A stretch of DNA of 16,261 bases from CBFIHN01 sp965662575 (GTDB taxonomy: Bacteria > Pseudomonadota > Gammaproteobacteria > Francisellales > CACEW01), in NCBI GenBank assembly GCA_965662575.1, contig CBFIHN010000036.1, positions 1 to 16,261 of the forward strand, written 5' to 3'. The notes under the pieces are model-generated. The model saw only the letters and a program-made list of their open reading frames with translations. It was not told the origin of the DNA and made no database searches. The translations under genes were made by a program, and so were the position numbers. Below, in pieces: positions 1 to 7,212 of this stretch; position 1 is the stretch's first letter, and each line of letters opens with the position of its first letter.

Positions 1-561
1 CCTCCTGTGCCTGAGGCTTCTCCTAGTGCGGCTGAAATCCCTCAAAGTAATCAACTACCTGGTTACACGGGTCCTGGTTCTTATGGTCGCAACGGAGAGT
101 ATTTTCAAGAGATGAGAGAAATGGGTGCCAGTCTTCCCGGTGGTGGTGGGGAAGAAGACCCTAACCCTGAGCCGCAAACAGGTGGTGCCAAGCCAAGTGG
201 GGACGCAGTATCGCAAGGAGAATCAGGGATCTCACCCCCTGTGATGAGTAATTTTAAGGATCTTGCCAAAGCAGCATCGGAGCATTTACCGTCAGATACG
301 CAATTGATTAGCAGGAACGACGAACAATTTAAAGCTATAGCTAAGAAGGCTGTTGATCTAGAATATGACGAAAAAATAGATACAAAGGATGATAAGTCTA
401 AAGCAATAAGATTACTTGCAAAGGTTTTAAAAGCGCATCGGCGGTATATTTCTGAGCACTTGCCTTTAAGTGCCACTTTAGAGGAGTCAAATTTTGCGAC
501 GATGGTTAGAGAGCGATACATAGTGCAAAAATCTGTTTCATTCGAGCCGCCGCCGGGATAA
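1..561 (+). CDS. Unrecognised Pro/Gly-rich protein, 3' part only
   Basis: The reading frame is open from the first base of the window to a TAA at 559-561, so the 5' end lies outside and the true start is unknown; the GTG at 7 is only the first start-like codon. About 186 residues are visible. Roughly the first 85 are low-complexity, rich in Pro, Gly, Ser and Glu, with a run of four glycines followed by an acidic Pro-rich stretch, which suggests a disordered linker. The remaining 100 residues are charged and predicted helical (Lys/Asp/Glu-rich, with Leu and Ala spacing) and end in a Pro-Pro-Pro-Gly tail. I recognise no family, no membrane segment and no catalytic motif. A large multidomain or secreted protein is possible, but that is a guess. 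It is followed by a 185-bp spacer and faces hemL convergently. Confidence 0.6.
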   Translation, partial: PPVPEASPSAAEIPQSNQLPGYTGPGSYGRNGEYFQEMREMGASLPGGGGEEDPNPEPQTGGAKPSGDAVSQGESGISPPVMSNFKDLAKAASEHLPSDTQLISRNDEQFKAIAKKAVDLEYDEKIDTKDDKSKAIRLLAKVLKAHRRYISEHLPLSATLEESNFATMVRERYIVQKSVSFEPPPG

Positions 562-624
562 AAAGAGTGACTTAAGCCGACAAAGATTCGAGGTTTTCTC
601 TACTGACACAGATGACAAGAGTCG

Positions 625-651
625 CGTTGACTCATAACTAAATGTTACTTT
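625..651 (+). repeat. 27-bp dispersed repeat, copy A
   Basis: The segment beginning CGTTGACTCATAACTAAATG and ending in TTACTTT matches 16106-16132 at 24 of 27 positions in the same orientation. It lies in the spacer after the partial Pro/Gly-rich gene. No inverted partner or coding content was seen. It may be the remnant of a mobile-element end or a regulatory repeat. Confidence 0.5.
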
Positions 652-706
652 GGCCTAAACACGTTGCCTCACATTAGGTGTTGCCGAAACGTATTTAAAA
701 ATTCAT

Positions 707-723
707 CAAGGATTTTTTCCTTG
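707..723 (-). terminator. Weak hairpin downstream of hemL
   Basis: A perfect 6-bp inverted repeat, CAAGGA and TCCTTG, is separated by 5 bases and sits about 24 bases past the hemL stop. On the minus strand it is followed after four or five bases by a run of five T. The stem is short and the T-run is not adjacent, so this is only a possible intrinsic terminator for the hemL operon. Confidence 0.3.
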
Positions 724-746
724 TTAGGCTTGGTAGCGGATTTGAT

Positions 747-2033
747 CTATAGATTTTCATTATCCGCGAAAAACTGTGTTGCAATCGTAATCGTTTGATC
801 GATATCACTCGTTTGATGAGCGGCAGACATAAAGCCCGCTTCAAAGGCGGATGGTGCAAGATAAACGCCGTTTGTTAGCATATACTGAAAGAATGCTTTA
901 AATTGCTCAATCTCTGCCTGCATAACTTGCGCAAAACATGTCACCGGCTGTGTGTGGGTAAAGAATAAACCAAACATGCTACCCAAGTGTGTTGCATGGA
1001 AAGCAATATCATACTTTGCTGCACTCGCATTTAACCCCTCAACTAACCGTTTTGTATTCTTTTCCAACGCTTGGTAAAAGCCATCAGCTTGAATGGCTTT
1101 TAATTGCGCTAGGCCTGCCGCCATCGCTAATGGATTGCCAGATAGCGTCCCCGCTTGGTAAACCCCGCCAGCTGGTGACAGATGTTGCATAATCTCACGT
1201 CGACCGCCAAACGCACCAACGGGCATACCCCCACCAATCACTTTGCCCAAGGTTGTTAAGTCTGGTGTTATGCCATAATGTGCCTGTGCCCCCCCTAAGG
1301 CAACGCGGAAACCTGACATCACTTCATCGAAAATAAGAACAACTTTATGTTGATCACAAAGTTGACGAATCGTTGATAAAAAATCAGGTTGCGCTGGAAT
1401 TAAGTTCATATTCCCCGCAACCGGTTCTAAAATCACGGCAGCTAATTGATCCCCGTGTTCGGCGAAGCAGTGTTTTAATTGTTCACTATCATTAAAGGTT
1501 ACATTCAGGGTGTGTTTGGTGATATCTGCAGGGATACCGGGGGAGCTTGGTTGGCCAAAGGTTAATGCCCCTGACCCTGCCTTGACCAACAAACCGTCAG
1601 AGTGTCCATGGTAGCAGCCTTCAAATTTAATAATTTTATCGCGTCTGGTGAAGCCTCTTGCTAAGCGAATGGCCGACATGGTTGCCTCGGTGCCTGAGTT
1701 AACAAAGCGCAATTGCTCAAGACTGGGCATTAATTTTTGGATTTCAACAGCTAACTCAGTTTCAAGTAAGGTCGGCGCTCCGTAGCTTAAGCCTTTTGCC
1801 AATTGTTCAGCAACCGCGCTCTGTACGCGACAATCTGCATGACCTAAAATCATGGGCCCCCACGATCCAACATAATCAATATAGGATTTGCCTTCAATAT
1901 CAGTGACATAAGCGCCTTTAGCCGCTGTGATAAAGACCGGTTCACCACCGACGGCACCAAAAGCACGAACGGGGGAATTTACACCGCCAGGAATGACTTG
2001 TCGCGCTTGTGCAAAGGCTTGCTGGTTATTCAT
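747..2033 (-). CDS. hemL: Glutamate-1-semialdehyde 2,1-aminomutase
   Basis: HemL is a cytoplasmic PLP enzyme that converts glutamate-1-semialdehyde to 5-aminolevulinate, the C5-pathway entry to heme. The 428-residue product has the usual family length. The N-terminal IPGGVNSPVRAF block is at residues 14-25, NSGTEATMSAIRLARG is near 112-127, EPVAGNMN is near 203-210, FDEVMSGFR is near 235-243, and the PLP-binding lysine is Lys264 in TLGKVIGGGMPVGAFGG. The frame is open 26 residues further upstream, but the family begins at MNNQQAF, so the ATG at 2031-2033 was chosen. A GGGAG ribosome-binding site for it lies inside the end of ispA. The start is 4 bases beyond the ispA stop, so the two are probably translationally coupled. 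Finding hemL directly after xseB-ispA, where dxs is common in related bacteria, is unusual. Confidence 0.96.
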   Translation of the reverse strand: MNNQQAFAQARQVIPGGVNSPVRAFGAVGGEPVFITAAKGAYVTDIEGKSYIDYVGSWGPMILGHADCRVQSAVAEQLAKGLSYGAPTLLETELAVEIQKLMPSLEQLRFVNSGTEATMSAIRLARGFTRRDKIIKFEGCYHGHSDGLLVKAGSGALTFGQPSSPGIPADITKHTLNVTFNDSEQLKHCFAEHGDQLAAVILEPVAGNMNLIPAQPDFLSTIRQLCDQHKVVLIFDEVMSGFRVALGGAQAHYGITPDLTTLGKVIGGGMPVGAFGGRREIMQHLSPAGGVYQAGTLSGNPLAMAAGLAQLKAIQADGFYQALEKNTKRLVEGLNASAAKYDIAFHATHLGSMFGLFFTHTQPVTCFAQVMQAEIEQFKAFFQYMLTNGVYLAPSAFEAGFMSAAHQTSDIDQTITIATQFFADNENL

Positions 2034-2037
2034 GATC

Positions 2038-2934
2038 TTAACGCTCCCGGGTGATAATAAAGCTGGCAAGACTGTGCAGAGTTTGACTGTTTGGCAACAA
2101 TGCGATGGCATGGCAAGCTTTTTGATAGTGTTGTGTTGCTAAGTGTTTTGCTTGATCTAAACCCAAAATGGATGGGTAAGTAGACTTAATTTGCGACTGG
2201 TCTTTGCCTGCGGTTTTGCCCAGCGTTGCACTGTCTGAGGTGATATCTAAAATATCATCTTGTATTTGAAAGAGGATGCCAATCTGCGTGGCATAATGAG
2301 ACAGTGCTTGTTGATAAGCAGCATTTTGTCGGTATGCTGACATAGCAAGAGGCATTAAAATCGCGGCTTCAATCAAGCGCCCTGTTTTTAAATGGTGTAA
2401 TTGTTCTTGTTGTTTGAGTGTCAGTTGCTGTTGTTCACTGTGGACATCTAGTGCTTGCCCTGCAACCATCCCTTGCGCACCAACAGCATTGGCTAATTGT
2501 TGAATTAACGTGACCCTAATCTCGGCAGTCAATGGCAGGTGTTGCTCATCACTTAGCAGCTCAAATGCCAGATTGTGTAACGCATCACCTGCCAAAATGG
2601 CGGTTGCTTCATCAAATGCAATATGGCAAGTTGGCTGACCGCGACGCAAATCATCATCATCCATCGCCGGCAAGTCATCATGAATAAGCGAAAAAGCATG
2701 CATAATTTCTAGTGCTGAGGCAACAACATCCAGTTGTTGGCGGGCAACATCGCAGAGCTCACCGCTGGCATAAACCAGCATTGCTCGGACACGCTTGCCA
2801 CCATTTAAGCAGCTATAGTGCATAGCCTCTTGTAATAGGGCACAAGGGCTGCGTTGGGGTAAATACTTTTTCAGACACCGTTCTATGGCCAACTGTGTTT
2901 GTTGGTAGAATAGTTCAAATTCATTGTGAGTCAT
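2038..2934 (-). CDS. ispA: Farnesyl diphosphate synthase (polyprenyl synthetase)
   Basis: This cytoplasmic enzyme condenses dimethylallyl and isopentenyl diphosphates to geranyl and farnesyl diphosphate, precursors of quinones and undecaprenyl phosphate. The 298-residue product has the first Asp-rich motif, DDLPAMDDDD, with the bacterial four-residue spacing, followed by RRGQPTCH. It also has GDALHNLAFELL, a KTGRLIEAA block and the second Asp-rich motif QIQDDILD followed by LGKTAGKD. The start is ATG at 2932-2934; a TTG two codons earlier is in frame but less likely. The start overlaps the 3' end of xseB by 14 bases, and no strong ribosome-binding site is visible, so coupled translation is likely. 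xseB-ispA is a classic gammaproteobacterial pair. The chain-length choice of FPP over GGPP is inferred from family resemblance. Confidence 0.94.
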   Translation of the reverse strand: MTHNEFELFYQQTQLAIERCLKKYLPQRSPCALLQEAMHYSCLNGGKRVRAMLVYASGELCDVARQQLDVVASALEIMHAFSLIHDDLPAMDDDDLRRGQPTCHIAFDEATAILAGDALHNLAFELLSDEQHLPLTAEIRVTLIQQLANAVGAQGMVAGQALDVHSEQQQLTLKQQEQLHHLKTGRLIEAAILMPLAMSAYRQNAAYQQALSHYATQIGILFQIQDDILDITSDSATLGKTAGKDQSQIKSTYPSILGLDQAKHLATQHYQKACHAIALLPNSQTLHSLASFIITRER

Positions 2935-3130
2935 CAGCAATCATTTGACGAATTTTTTGTTCAGCTTGGTCTAACGCTGCTTGGCAGGACTTTGTTAAGG
3001 CAATACCGCGCTCAAAGTTATCTAACGCTTTTTCAAGTGAGAGATTATCATTTTCCATTTTCTCCACAATGGTCTGTAATTCAGACAGTGATGATTCAAA
3101 ATCAACGGTTTCAATGGTTTTTTTGCTCAT
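2921..3130 (-). CDS. xseB: Exodeoxyribonuclease VII small subunit
   Basis: XseB is the small helical subunit of exonuclease VII, which degrades single-stranded DNA from both ends together with XseA (not in this window). The 69-residue protein shows the family pattern: an FESSLSELQTIVEKMEN helix, the LSLEKALDNFERGIAL core and a coiled C-terminal helix, CQAALDQAEQKIRQM. The length is typical. The ATG at 3128-3130 lies inside the end of the efflux adaptor gene (20-base overlap), and the stop overlaps the start of ispA by 14 bases. The gene is therefore locked between two others in one transcript. No good ribosome-binding site precedes it, so expression probably depends on translation of the upstream gene. 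Confidence 0.94.
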   Translation of the reverse strand: MSKKTIETVDFESSLSELQTIVEKMENDNLSLEKALDNFERGIALTKSCQAALDQAEQKIRQMIADDSQ

Positions 3131-4286
3131 GTGCCGGTTTCTTATGTTCTGTTGCTGTATTTTTTGCTGTGGTTTTTTTGTCTACGGTGGCCGATTTTTT
3201 TTGAGGTAAAATCAGCTTGGTATCCAAAATTTTAATTGTTGCGCCATCTTGCAGCTTTTGTTGGCCAGCAGTGACGACCATATCTCCGGTTTTCAAGCCC
3301 GTGCTAATGGCGGTTAAACTCCGTTCGATTAAGCCTGTTTTGACGTAGACTTTTTTGACGCTGTTGTGGTTTATCACCTGATAAACATACTGTCCTTCAA
3401 TGTCACTTAAAACGGCCACATCAGGAATCATTAAGAGCTGCCGTGAGGGATCAACAATTTGTTTCACGCTGACAAACATACCAGGCAATAACAAATAATC
3501 CGGATTATCAACCTTTGCCTCCAGAGTGATCGTGCCAGTACCTTGATTCACTTGTGGTGAAATATAGCTCAGTATGCCAGAGAATGTTTTTTTCGGGTAG
3601 GCGCTACTGCTGACCGTTACGGTTTGACCAATTTCAAGTTTTGAGCGCTCGGAAGCGGGCACACTGTAGCGTACTCTTAAAGGTGCTTCTTGTACTAAGC
3701 GGACCACGCCTGTTCCGGCAGCAATATAAGCGCCGATATCAACATCGAATGTACCTAAAATACCATCAAAAGGTGCTTTGAGTTTTTTCTGGTTAATGAC
3801 AATTTGTTGTTGTTTCACAGCCGCTTGGGCTTTGACTACCTTGGCTTGAGCTTGATCTAAAGTCTGTTTTGAAATACCCCCAAAATCTTTAATCTTGAGC
3901 ATGCGCTGATAGGTAGATTTTTGTAGGCTCAAATCAGCTTGCAGGGAGGTAAGTTGTGCAAGGTCAGATTGATCATTCAGCTCTGCAATCACATCACCTT
4001 GTTTCACACGGTGACCGTCTTGACTTAAAATTTTTACTAGGTGTCCGTCAACATCAAAGCTTAAATTGACTGAGCGCATGGCAACCATATGGCCGACGGC
4101 ACTGATTGCCTCGGGCACTTTAACTTCAGCGGCTTGTGACGCATAGACATTAATGACTTGAGTTGACATTGAGCTCTGATGGCGAGACTTAACGTGCTGT
4201 CCTTTGGCATATAAACCGACAGTGAAAAACAATAGCCCGATGAAAATCGATAGGTAGACAGCATTTTTTTTGTGGTGAGTGATCAA
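3111..4286 (-). CDS. RND-type efflux periplasmic adaptor (membrane fusion protein)
   Basis: The product (391 residues) resembles the HlyD/AcrA-like adaptors that link an inner-membrane pump to an outer-membrane channel. Residues 9-27 form an N-terminal membrane anchor. The lipoyl-like half-domains lie around 70-100 (FDVDGHLVKIL, then GHRVKQGDVIAEL) and 168-200 (KKLKAPFDGILG), with a short Gln/Ala-rich helical hairpin between them. A beta-barrel spans about 202-280, a membrane-proximal domain about 285-355, and a 30-residue Lys/Thr/Ala-rich tail follows. The start is TTG at 4284-4286: an in-frame stop lies just upstream, and the next Met would remove the anchor. No pump or outer-membrane channel gene is adjacent, so the partner must be elsewhere. 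The 3' end overlaps xseB by 20 bases. A MITE-like element ends about 160 bases upstream and may supply or alter its promoter. The substrate is unknown. Confidence 0.88.
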   Translation of the reverse strand: MITHHKKNAVYLSIFIGLLFFTVGLYAKGQHVKSRHQSSMSTQVINVYASQAAEVKVPEAISAVGHMVAMRSVNLSFDVDGHLVKILSQDGHRVKQGDVIAELNDQSDLAQLTSLQADLSLQKSTYQRMLKIKDFGGISKQTLDQAQAKVVKAQAAVKQQQIVINQKKLKAPFDGILGTFDVDIGAYIAAGTGVVRLVQEAPLRVRYSVPASERSKLEIGQTVTVSSSAYPKKTFSGILSYISPQVNQGTGTITLEAKVDNPDYLLLPGMFVSVKQIVDPSRQLLMIPDVAVLSDIEGQYVYQVINHNSVKKVYVKTGLIERSLTAISTGLKTGDMVVTAGQQKLQDGATIKILDTKLILPQKKSATVDKKTTAKNTATEHKKPAHEQKNH

Positions 4287-4440
4287 ATTTTATCAGCTTA
4301 TCTTGGACATCAATAAAGGCGGAATTTTAGCGTTTTGGGCTGCAGTAATGCAAGCAAAATGTAATTGGTTTCATCTCTTGGGCTACGATAAACAGTTTTT
4401 TAGCAACGGTGGTGCTTTTTTCTCATGAGGAATCGCACAG

Positions 4441-4591
4441 ATAATGGGGCTGTTGCAAGCTGGTTTATAGCGAGCAATAGCTAGACGAAAAAAATTAAAA
4501 AAGCGGAGTTTATACCTAATCAATGAGCAGTTTTTCATTTTTTTCAACGACGCTAGTGCCGCTAGAAACTGGTTTGCAACAGTCCCATAAT
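4441..4591 (-). mobile_element. MITE-like 141-bp element, copy 1, with 5-bp flanking repeats
   Basis: The element spans 4446-4586 and is flanked by ATAAT at 4441-4445 and 4587-4591. Its ends are imperfect inverted repeats: GGGGCTGTTGCAAGCTGG on the left and, read inward on the other strand, GGGACTGTTGCAAACCAG on the right. The similarity continues, with gaps, for about 35 bases. It differs from the copy at 12427-12567 (opposite orientation) at 5 of 141 positions. It is too short to encode a transposase, so it would be mobilised in trans. The TGTTGCAA core resembles ends of several IS groups, including IS6-family elements, but the parent cannot be named from sequence alone. It lies in the 3' end of the ABC permease gene. 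Because AT[A/T]AT is nearly palindromic, the flanks could be part of the inverted repeats instead of a target duplication. Confidence 0.85.
4464..4492 (-). promoter_or_regulatory. Possible outward promoter in MITE copy 1, facing the adaptor gene
   Basis: On the minus strand a TATAAA box (4464-4469) lies 17 bases downstream of TTTTTC (4487-4492). The -10 is good but the -35 match is poor. It points at the adaptor gene, which starts about 175 bases further on. The same arrangement in copy 2 faces the MFS gene. Confidence 0.25.
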
Positions 4592-5361
4592 GGCTTTAGC
4601 ACATAAGATAAGCTAAGAATCATCGTGATACAAAAGCTTACAGGCAAATTAAAAAAATAAGCAAGGATCAGGGATAGCCAAACGCTACTGATAGAGATCG
4701 CTAGGCTCACGACCATCATGGATCCTAATTTTTTACCATATTGCGCTGCAATGGCGCCTGGTACCACCATCAGCACAAAAATCAATAAGGCACCGACAAC
4801 TTGGCAACCCATGGAAATGGTCATAGCCAACAAGACATGAAAGATGATATTGAGAACCCGGCTAGGTATTCTTTGAGACTTTGCCATCACGGGGTCAATA
4901 GAGGCCATCGCTAGTGGTCTGAATATAGCGAGCATAGCAATAACGACAAAAACGCCTAATGCTAAAAGCACATCAATTTGTGCAGCAGATACGGCCAGGA
5001 TATTACCAAATAAAATCGAAAGAATGCCGCCGGTATAGTTATTTTGGTATAAAAATAGGAAATAAGCCCCGAGACCTAGAAAGAAGGTGAGTACAACCCC
5101 AACAGTCAGGTCATTCTTTTTCACTTTATCGCCTAACACTGCCATAATACTTGAGGCAATGATATTAATGACTAACTGGCCTACCACACCTGGCTGACCG
5201 AGTAACAAGGCACCTGCGGCACCTGTCAGGCTAGTATGACTTAATGCATGTGTTGTAAAAGCAGCACGGCGCAAAACGACAAACACACTGGTTAAGCCAC
5301 AAACAAATGTAATAATAAAGCCTGAAATAAAAGCATGTTGCATAAAACTATAGGCTAACAT
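4516..5361 (-). CDS. Zinc/manganese-type ABC transporter permease (ABC-3 family), C-terminus replaced by MITE
   Basis: This is the inner-membrane channel of a ZnuB/MntB-like metal importer. The 281-residue product is mostly hydrophobic, with about eight or nine predicted membrane helices. ABC-3 family features include LRRAAFTTHALSHTSLTGAAGALLLG near residues 30-55 (the conserved permease block), VGVVLTFFLGLGAYF, and LIFVLMVVPGAIA late in the protein. The start is ATG at 5359-5361, preceded by AGGAG, and it overlaps the ATPase gene by 14 bases. From Trp259 on, the last 23 residues and the stop are encoded by the inserted 141-bp element. Removing the element and one ATAAT copy gives a frame ending after 13 different residues, SVRFLMRKKHHRC. 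The transmembrane core is intact, so the protein is probably functional. Zinc rather than manganese is inferred from the Zur-like site upstream of the operon. Confidence 0.92.
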   Translation of the reverse strand: MLAYSFMQHAFISGFIITFVCGLTSVFVVLRRAAFTTHALSHTSLTGAAGALLLGQPGVVGQLVINIIASSIMAVLGDKVKKNDLTVGVVLTFFLGLGAYFLFLYQNNYTGGILSILFGNILAVSAAQIDVLLALGVFVVIAMLAIFRPLAMASIDPVMAKSQRIPSRVLNIIFHVLLAMTISMGCQVVGALLIFVLMVVPGAIAAQYGKKLGSMMVVSLAISISSVWLSLILAYFFNLPVSFCITMILSLSYVLKPLWDCCKPVSSGTSVVEKNEKLLID

Positions 5362-6040
5362 TCACCTCTCCTCGGACACAGGGCATGCTGTTGCAGTAAT
5401 GAATGTTCGCGTTTTTGAAATGAATAAAGCCATTTAAATCACTAGCAATTTCATGCATATCATGTGAAATGATCAACAGGCTTAGCTTGTGACGTGCATT
5501 AATTGTCTGTAATACCTCGATAAAATGCCGCCTAGATTGTGGATCTAAATCAGCCAGTGGTTCATCGAGTAGCAGCAATTTTGGTTCATTAATCAGTGAT
5601 TGTGCGAGGAAAATTCGTTTCTTTTGACCGCCAGATAAGGTGACAAAAGGCTGATCCATATAGTCATTAGCGCCAACCAGCTCAATAATATGATGATATT
5701 GATGCTTAAAAGACTTGCTGGGCAGTGGGATACCCCATCGTTGGCCCAAGTATGAACATTTGACCAGGACTTCACCGGTCATATTCTCAGTGAGATTGAT
5801 CTCTCTTTCCTGTGGAATATAGCTGATATGCCGGTTCGCTTTACCTACTGGCATCCCCAAAACTTGCAACTCACCTGACCAAGGTTTAATCATACCCAGG
5901 AGGGTTTTTAAAAAAGTAGATTTTCCGATGCCGTTATGACCAATAACACCAAGCCACTCATGCTCATTAACAGATAGTGTGCATGGTTTATTGAGTGGTT
6001 TTTCATAGCCTAATACCAGCTTATTTGCTTGAAAGATCAT
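5348..6040 (-). CDS. Zinc/manganese-type ABC transporter ATP-binding protein
   Basis: This cytoplasmic ATPase powers the metal importer encoded with it. The 230-residue protein has Walker A GHNGIGKST at 34-42, the Q-loop at YIPQE (Gln77), the signature LSGGQKKR at 135-142, Walker B LLLLDEP at 155-161, the D-loop near LADLDP and the H-loop ISHD (His193). The length is normal for a ZnuC-like subunit. The ATG at 6038-6040 overlaps the stop of the binding-protein gene in the arrangement ATGA, and its own end overlaps the permease gene by 14 bases, so the three genes are translated as a coupled unit. The C-terminal 30 residues are not conserved family sequence that I can identify. I have withheld the symbol znuC because metal choice is not proven. 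Confidence 0.94.
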   Translation of the reverse strand: MIFQANKLVLGYEKPLNKPCTLSVNEHEWLGVIGHNGIGKSTFLKTLLGMIKPWSGELQVLGMPVGKANRHISYIPQEREINLTENMTGEVLVKCSYLGQRWGIPLPSKSFKHQYHHIIELVGANDYMDQPFVTLSGGQKKRIFLAQSLINEPKLLLLDEPLADLDPQSRRHFIEVLQTINARHKLSLLIISHDMHEIASDLNGFIHFKNANIHYCNSMPCVRGEVNVSL

Positions 6041-6957
6041 GGTATCCTGAGAGCTTGTTCTGTTTTATTTAATTCAGCTAATAGCCATTCATTGACCGAT
6101 TGGTGTGCTGGTTTTGTTTCTGAGATGCCAACAGTAGGAACATGGTATTTCTCAGCTAATTTTAAAATATTATCCGTCACTGAATCCGTGACTTGGTTAT
6201 TGTAAAATAAAACCCTTACCTGTTTAGATATCAGATGGTCTTCATACTGGGCTAACATCCTAGGTGTTGGCTCAGCATCATTCATAATTTTCCATTGAAC
6301 AGCTTTGCCTATATCTTTCAGGTTGAGAGCCTGGATCATATAACCGAAAACAGGCTCTGTTGCCGTCACACTCGTGTTGCCCTTTTCATCTTTAGCAATG
6401 TGTGCAATCTTTTCCTGAACCTGACTATTGTCTTTGAGAAACCTCTTAAGGTTTGCCCGGAAATAGGCACGAGCTGATGGGTTATTTTCCATTGTTGTGA
6501 AAAGCGTGGTCAGCTTTTTTGCTAATTGGGGAAAGGTCTGTGGCTCGTACCAAATATGCGGGTTGGCGTTTATCTGTTTTAGTCCAATTAAATCAGCAAC
6601 CTGCAGCAAAACCACCTGGTCAGGGCCTGTGCATTTCTTGTGCAGACAATATCTGTTGTTAGAATGACCTTGGAGTAAATTATTCATCCATGGATCATAA
6701 TTGAGGCCGTTATATATAATCACTTGTGCTTGGCCAACCGCTTTACTGGTATTAACTGACGTTGAGAACAAATGTGGATCGGCATTAGGATTGTTTAAAA
6801 TACTAGTCACAGAGACATATTTGCCACCGATTGTTTTGGCAACAGAGCCATAAAAATTTTCAGCCGCGACAACGGCAATACGCTGAGCTCCTATGGGTTT
6901 GGCAAAACTGAATGCAGTGGCAACGATAGACACCATGATGACGAAGGCTTTAATCAT
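6037..6957 (-). CDS. Zinc/manganese-type ABC transporter substrate-binding protein
   Basis: This periplasmic metal-binding protein of the TroA/ZnuA cluster (306 residues) delivers metal to the permease. A Sec signal peptide covers about residues 1-24, with likely cleavage after PIGA. The expected ligands are present: His62 in NADPHLF, His134 in NPHIWYEP, Glu201 in TEPVFGYM and an acidic residue, Glu280, in ISETKPA. The long His-rich loop typical of enterobacterial ZnuA is absent; a short YCLHKKC segment near 103-109 contains the only other obvious metal-type side chains. It is the first gene of a three-gene operon. A Zur-box-like palindrome lies 36-52 bases upstream of the ATG, which favours zinc. 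The ribosome-binding site is weak. Confidence 0.9.
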   Translation of the reverse strand: MIKAFVIMVSIVATAFSFAKPIGAQRIAVVAAENFYGSVAKTIGGKYVSVTSILNNPNADPHLFSTSVNTSKAVGQAQVIIYNGLNYDPWMNNLLQGHSNNRYCLHKKCTGPDQVVLLQVADLIGLKQINANPHIWYEPQTFPQLAKKLTTLFTTMENNPSARAYFRANLKRFLKDNSQVQEKIAHIAKDEKGNTSVTATEPVFGYMIQALNLKDIGKAVQWKIMNDAEPTPRMLAQYEDHLISKQVRVLFYNNQVTDSVTDNILKLAEKYHVPTVGISETKPAHQSVNEWLLAELNKTEQALRIP

Positions 6958-6992
6958 TATCAGAGATATTCCATGATCACTAATATGTCACT

Positions 6993-7009
6993 ATGCTATA
7001 GTATAATCT
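6993..7009 (-). promoter_or_regulatory. Zur-box-like operator upstream of the metal ABC operon
   Basis: ATGCTATAGTATAATCT matches the core of the gammaproteobacterial Zur consensus ATGTTATAWTATAACAT at 13 of 17 positions. It contains a 14-base near-palindrome, TATGCTATAGTATA. It lies 36-52 bases before the binding-protein ATG, a normal distance for zinc-responsive repression. The consensus is recalled knowledge and binding is inferred. Because the site is nearly symmetric and sits between divergent genes, an effect on glmM is conceivable but less likely. Confidence 0.5.
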
Positions 7010-7022
7010 CTGGTAGATTCAA
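6995..7022 (-). promoter_or_regulatory. Candidate sigma-70 promoter of the metal ABC operon
   Basis: On the minus strand TTGAAT (7017-7022) is followed after 16 bases by TATAGC (6995-7000), each matching consensus at 4 of 6 positions. The -10 lies inside the Zur-like palindrome, the geometry expected for repression. The rest of the 255-bp divergent spacer up to glmM holds only weak promoter-like matches and small palindromes such as GTTGATATTCAAC. Confidence 0.35.
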
Positions 7023-7212
7023 CTGATCATGGCCTGGGAGGCTATTGAGTAAAATATTGGATTGCGTTAGATTGAAATAACATAAGTTGGTGTTGTGCTT
7101 AATTCGTTGATATTCAACGCGATGCCGTTCCCACATAGACAAGGAGAACAATAGGCTTGAGCTATTTAAACACGCCAAGACGGCACCACATTTCTTTAGG
7201 AGGATAGACGCC

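Noticed and set aside
2034..2111. 26-residue N-terminal extension of HemL
   Set aside because: It lies within ispA coding sequence, is not typical of the family, and the internal ATG has its own GGGAG.
4446..4586. Reading the element as a REP/BIME or an intrinsic terminator
   Set aside because: Its size, constant 141-bp length, paired ends and matching flanks fit a transposable element better; there is no GC-rich stem followed directly by a T-run.
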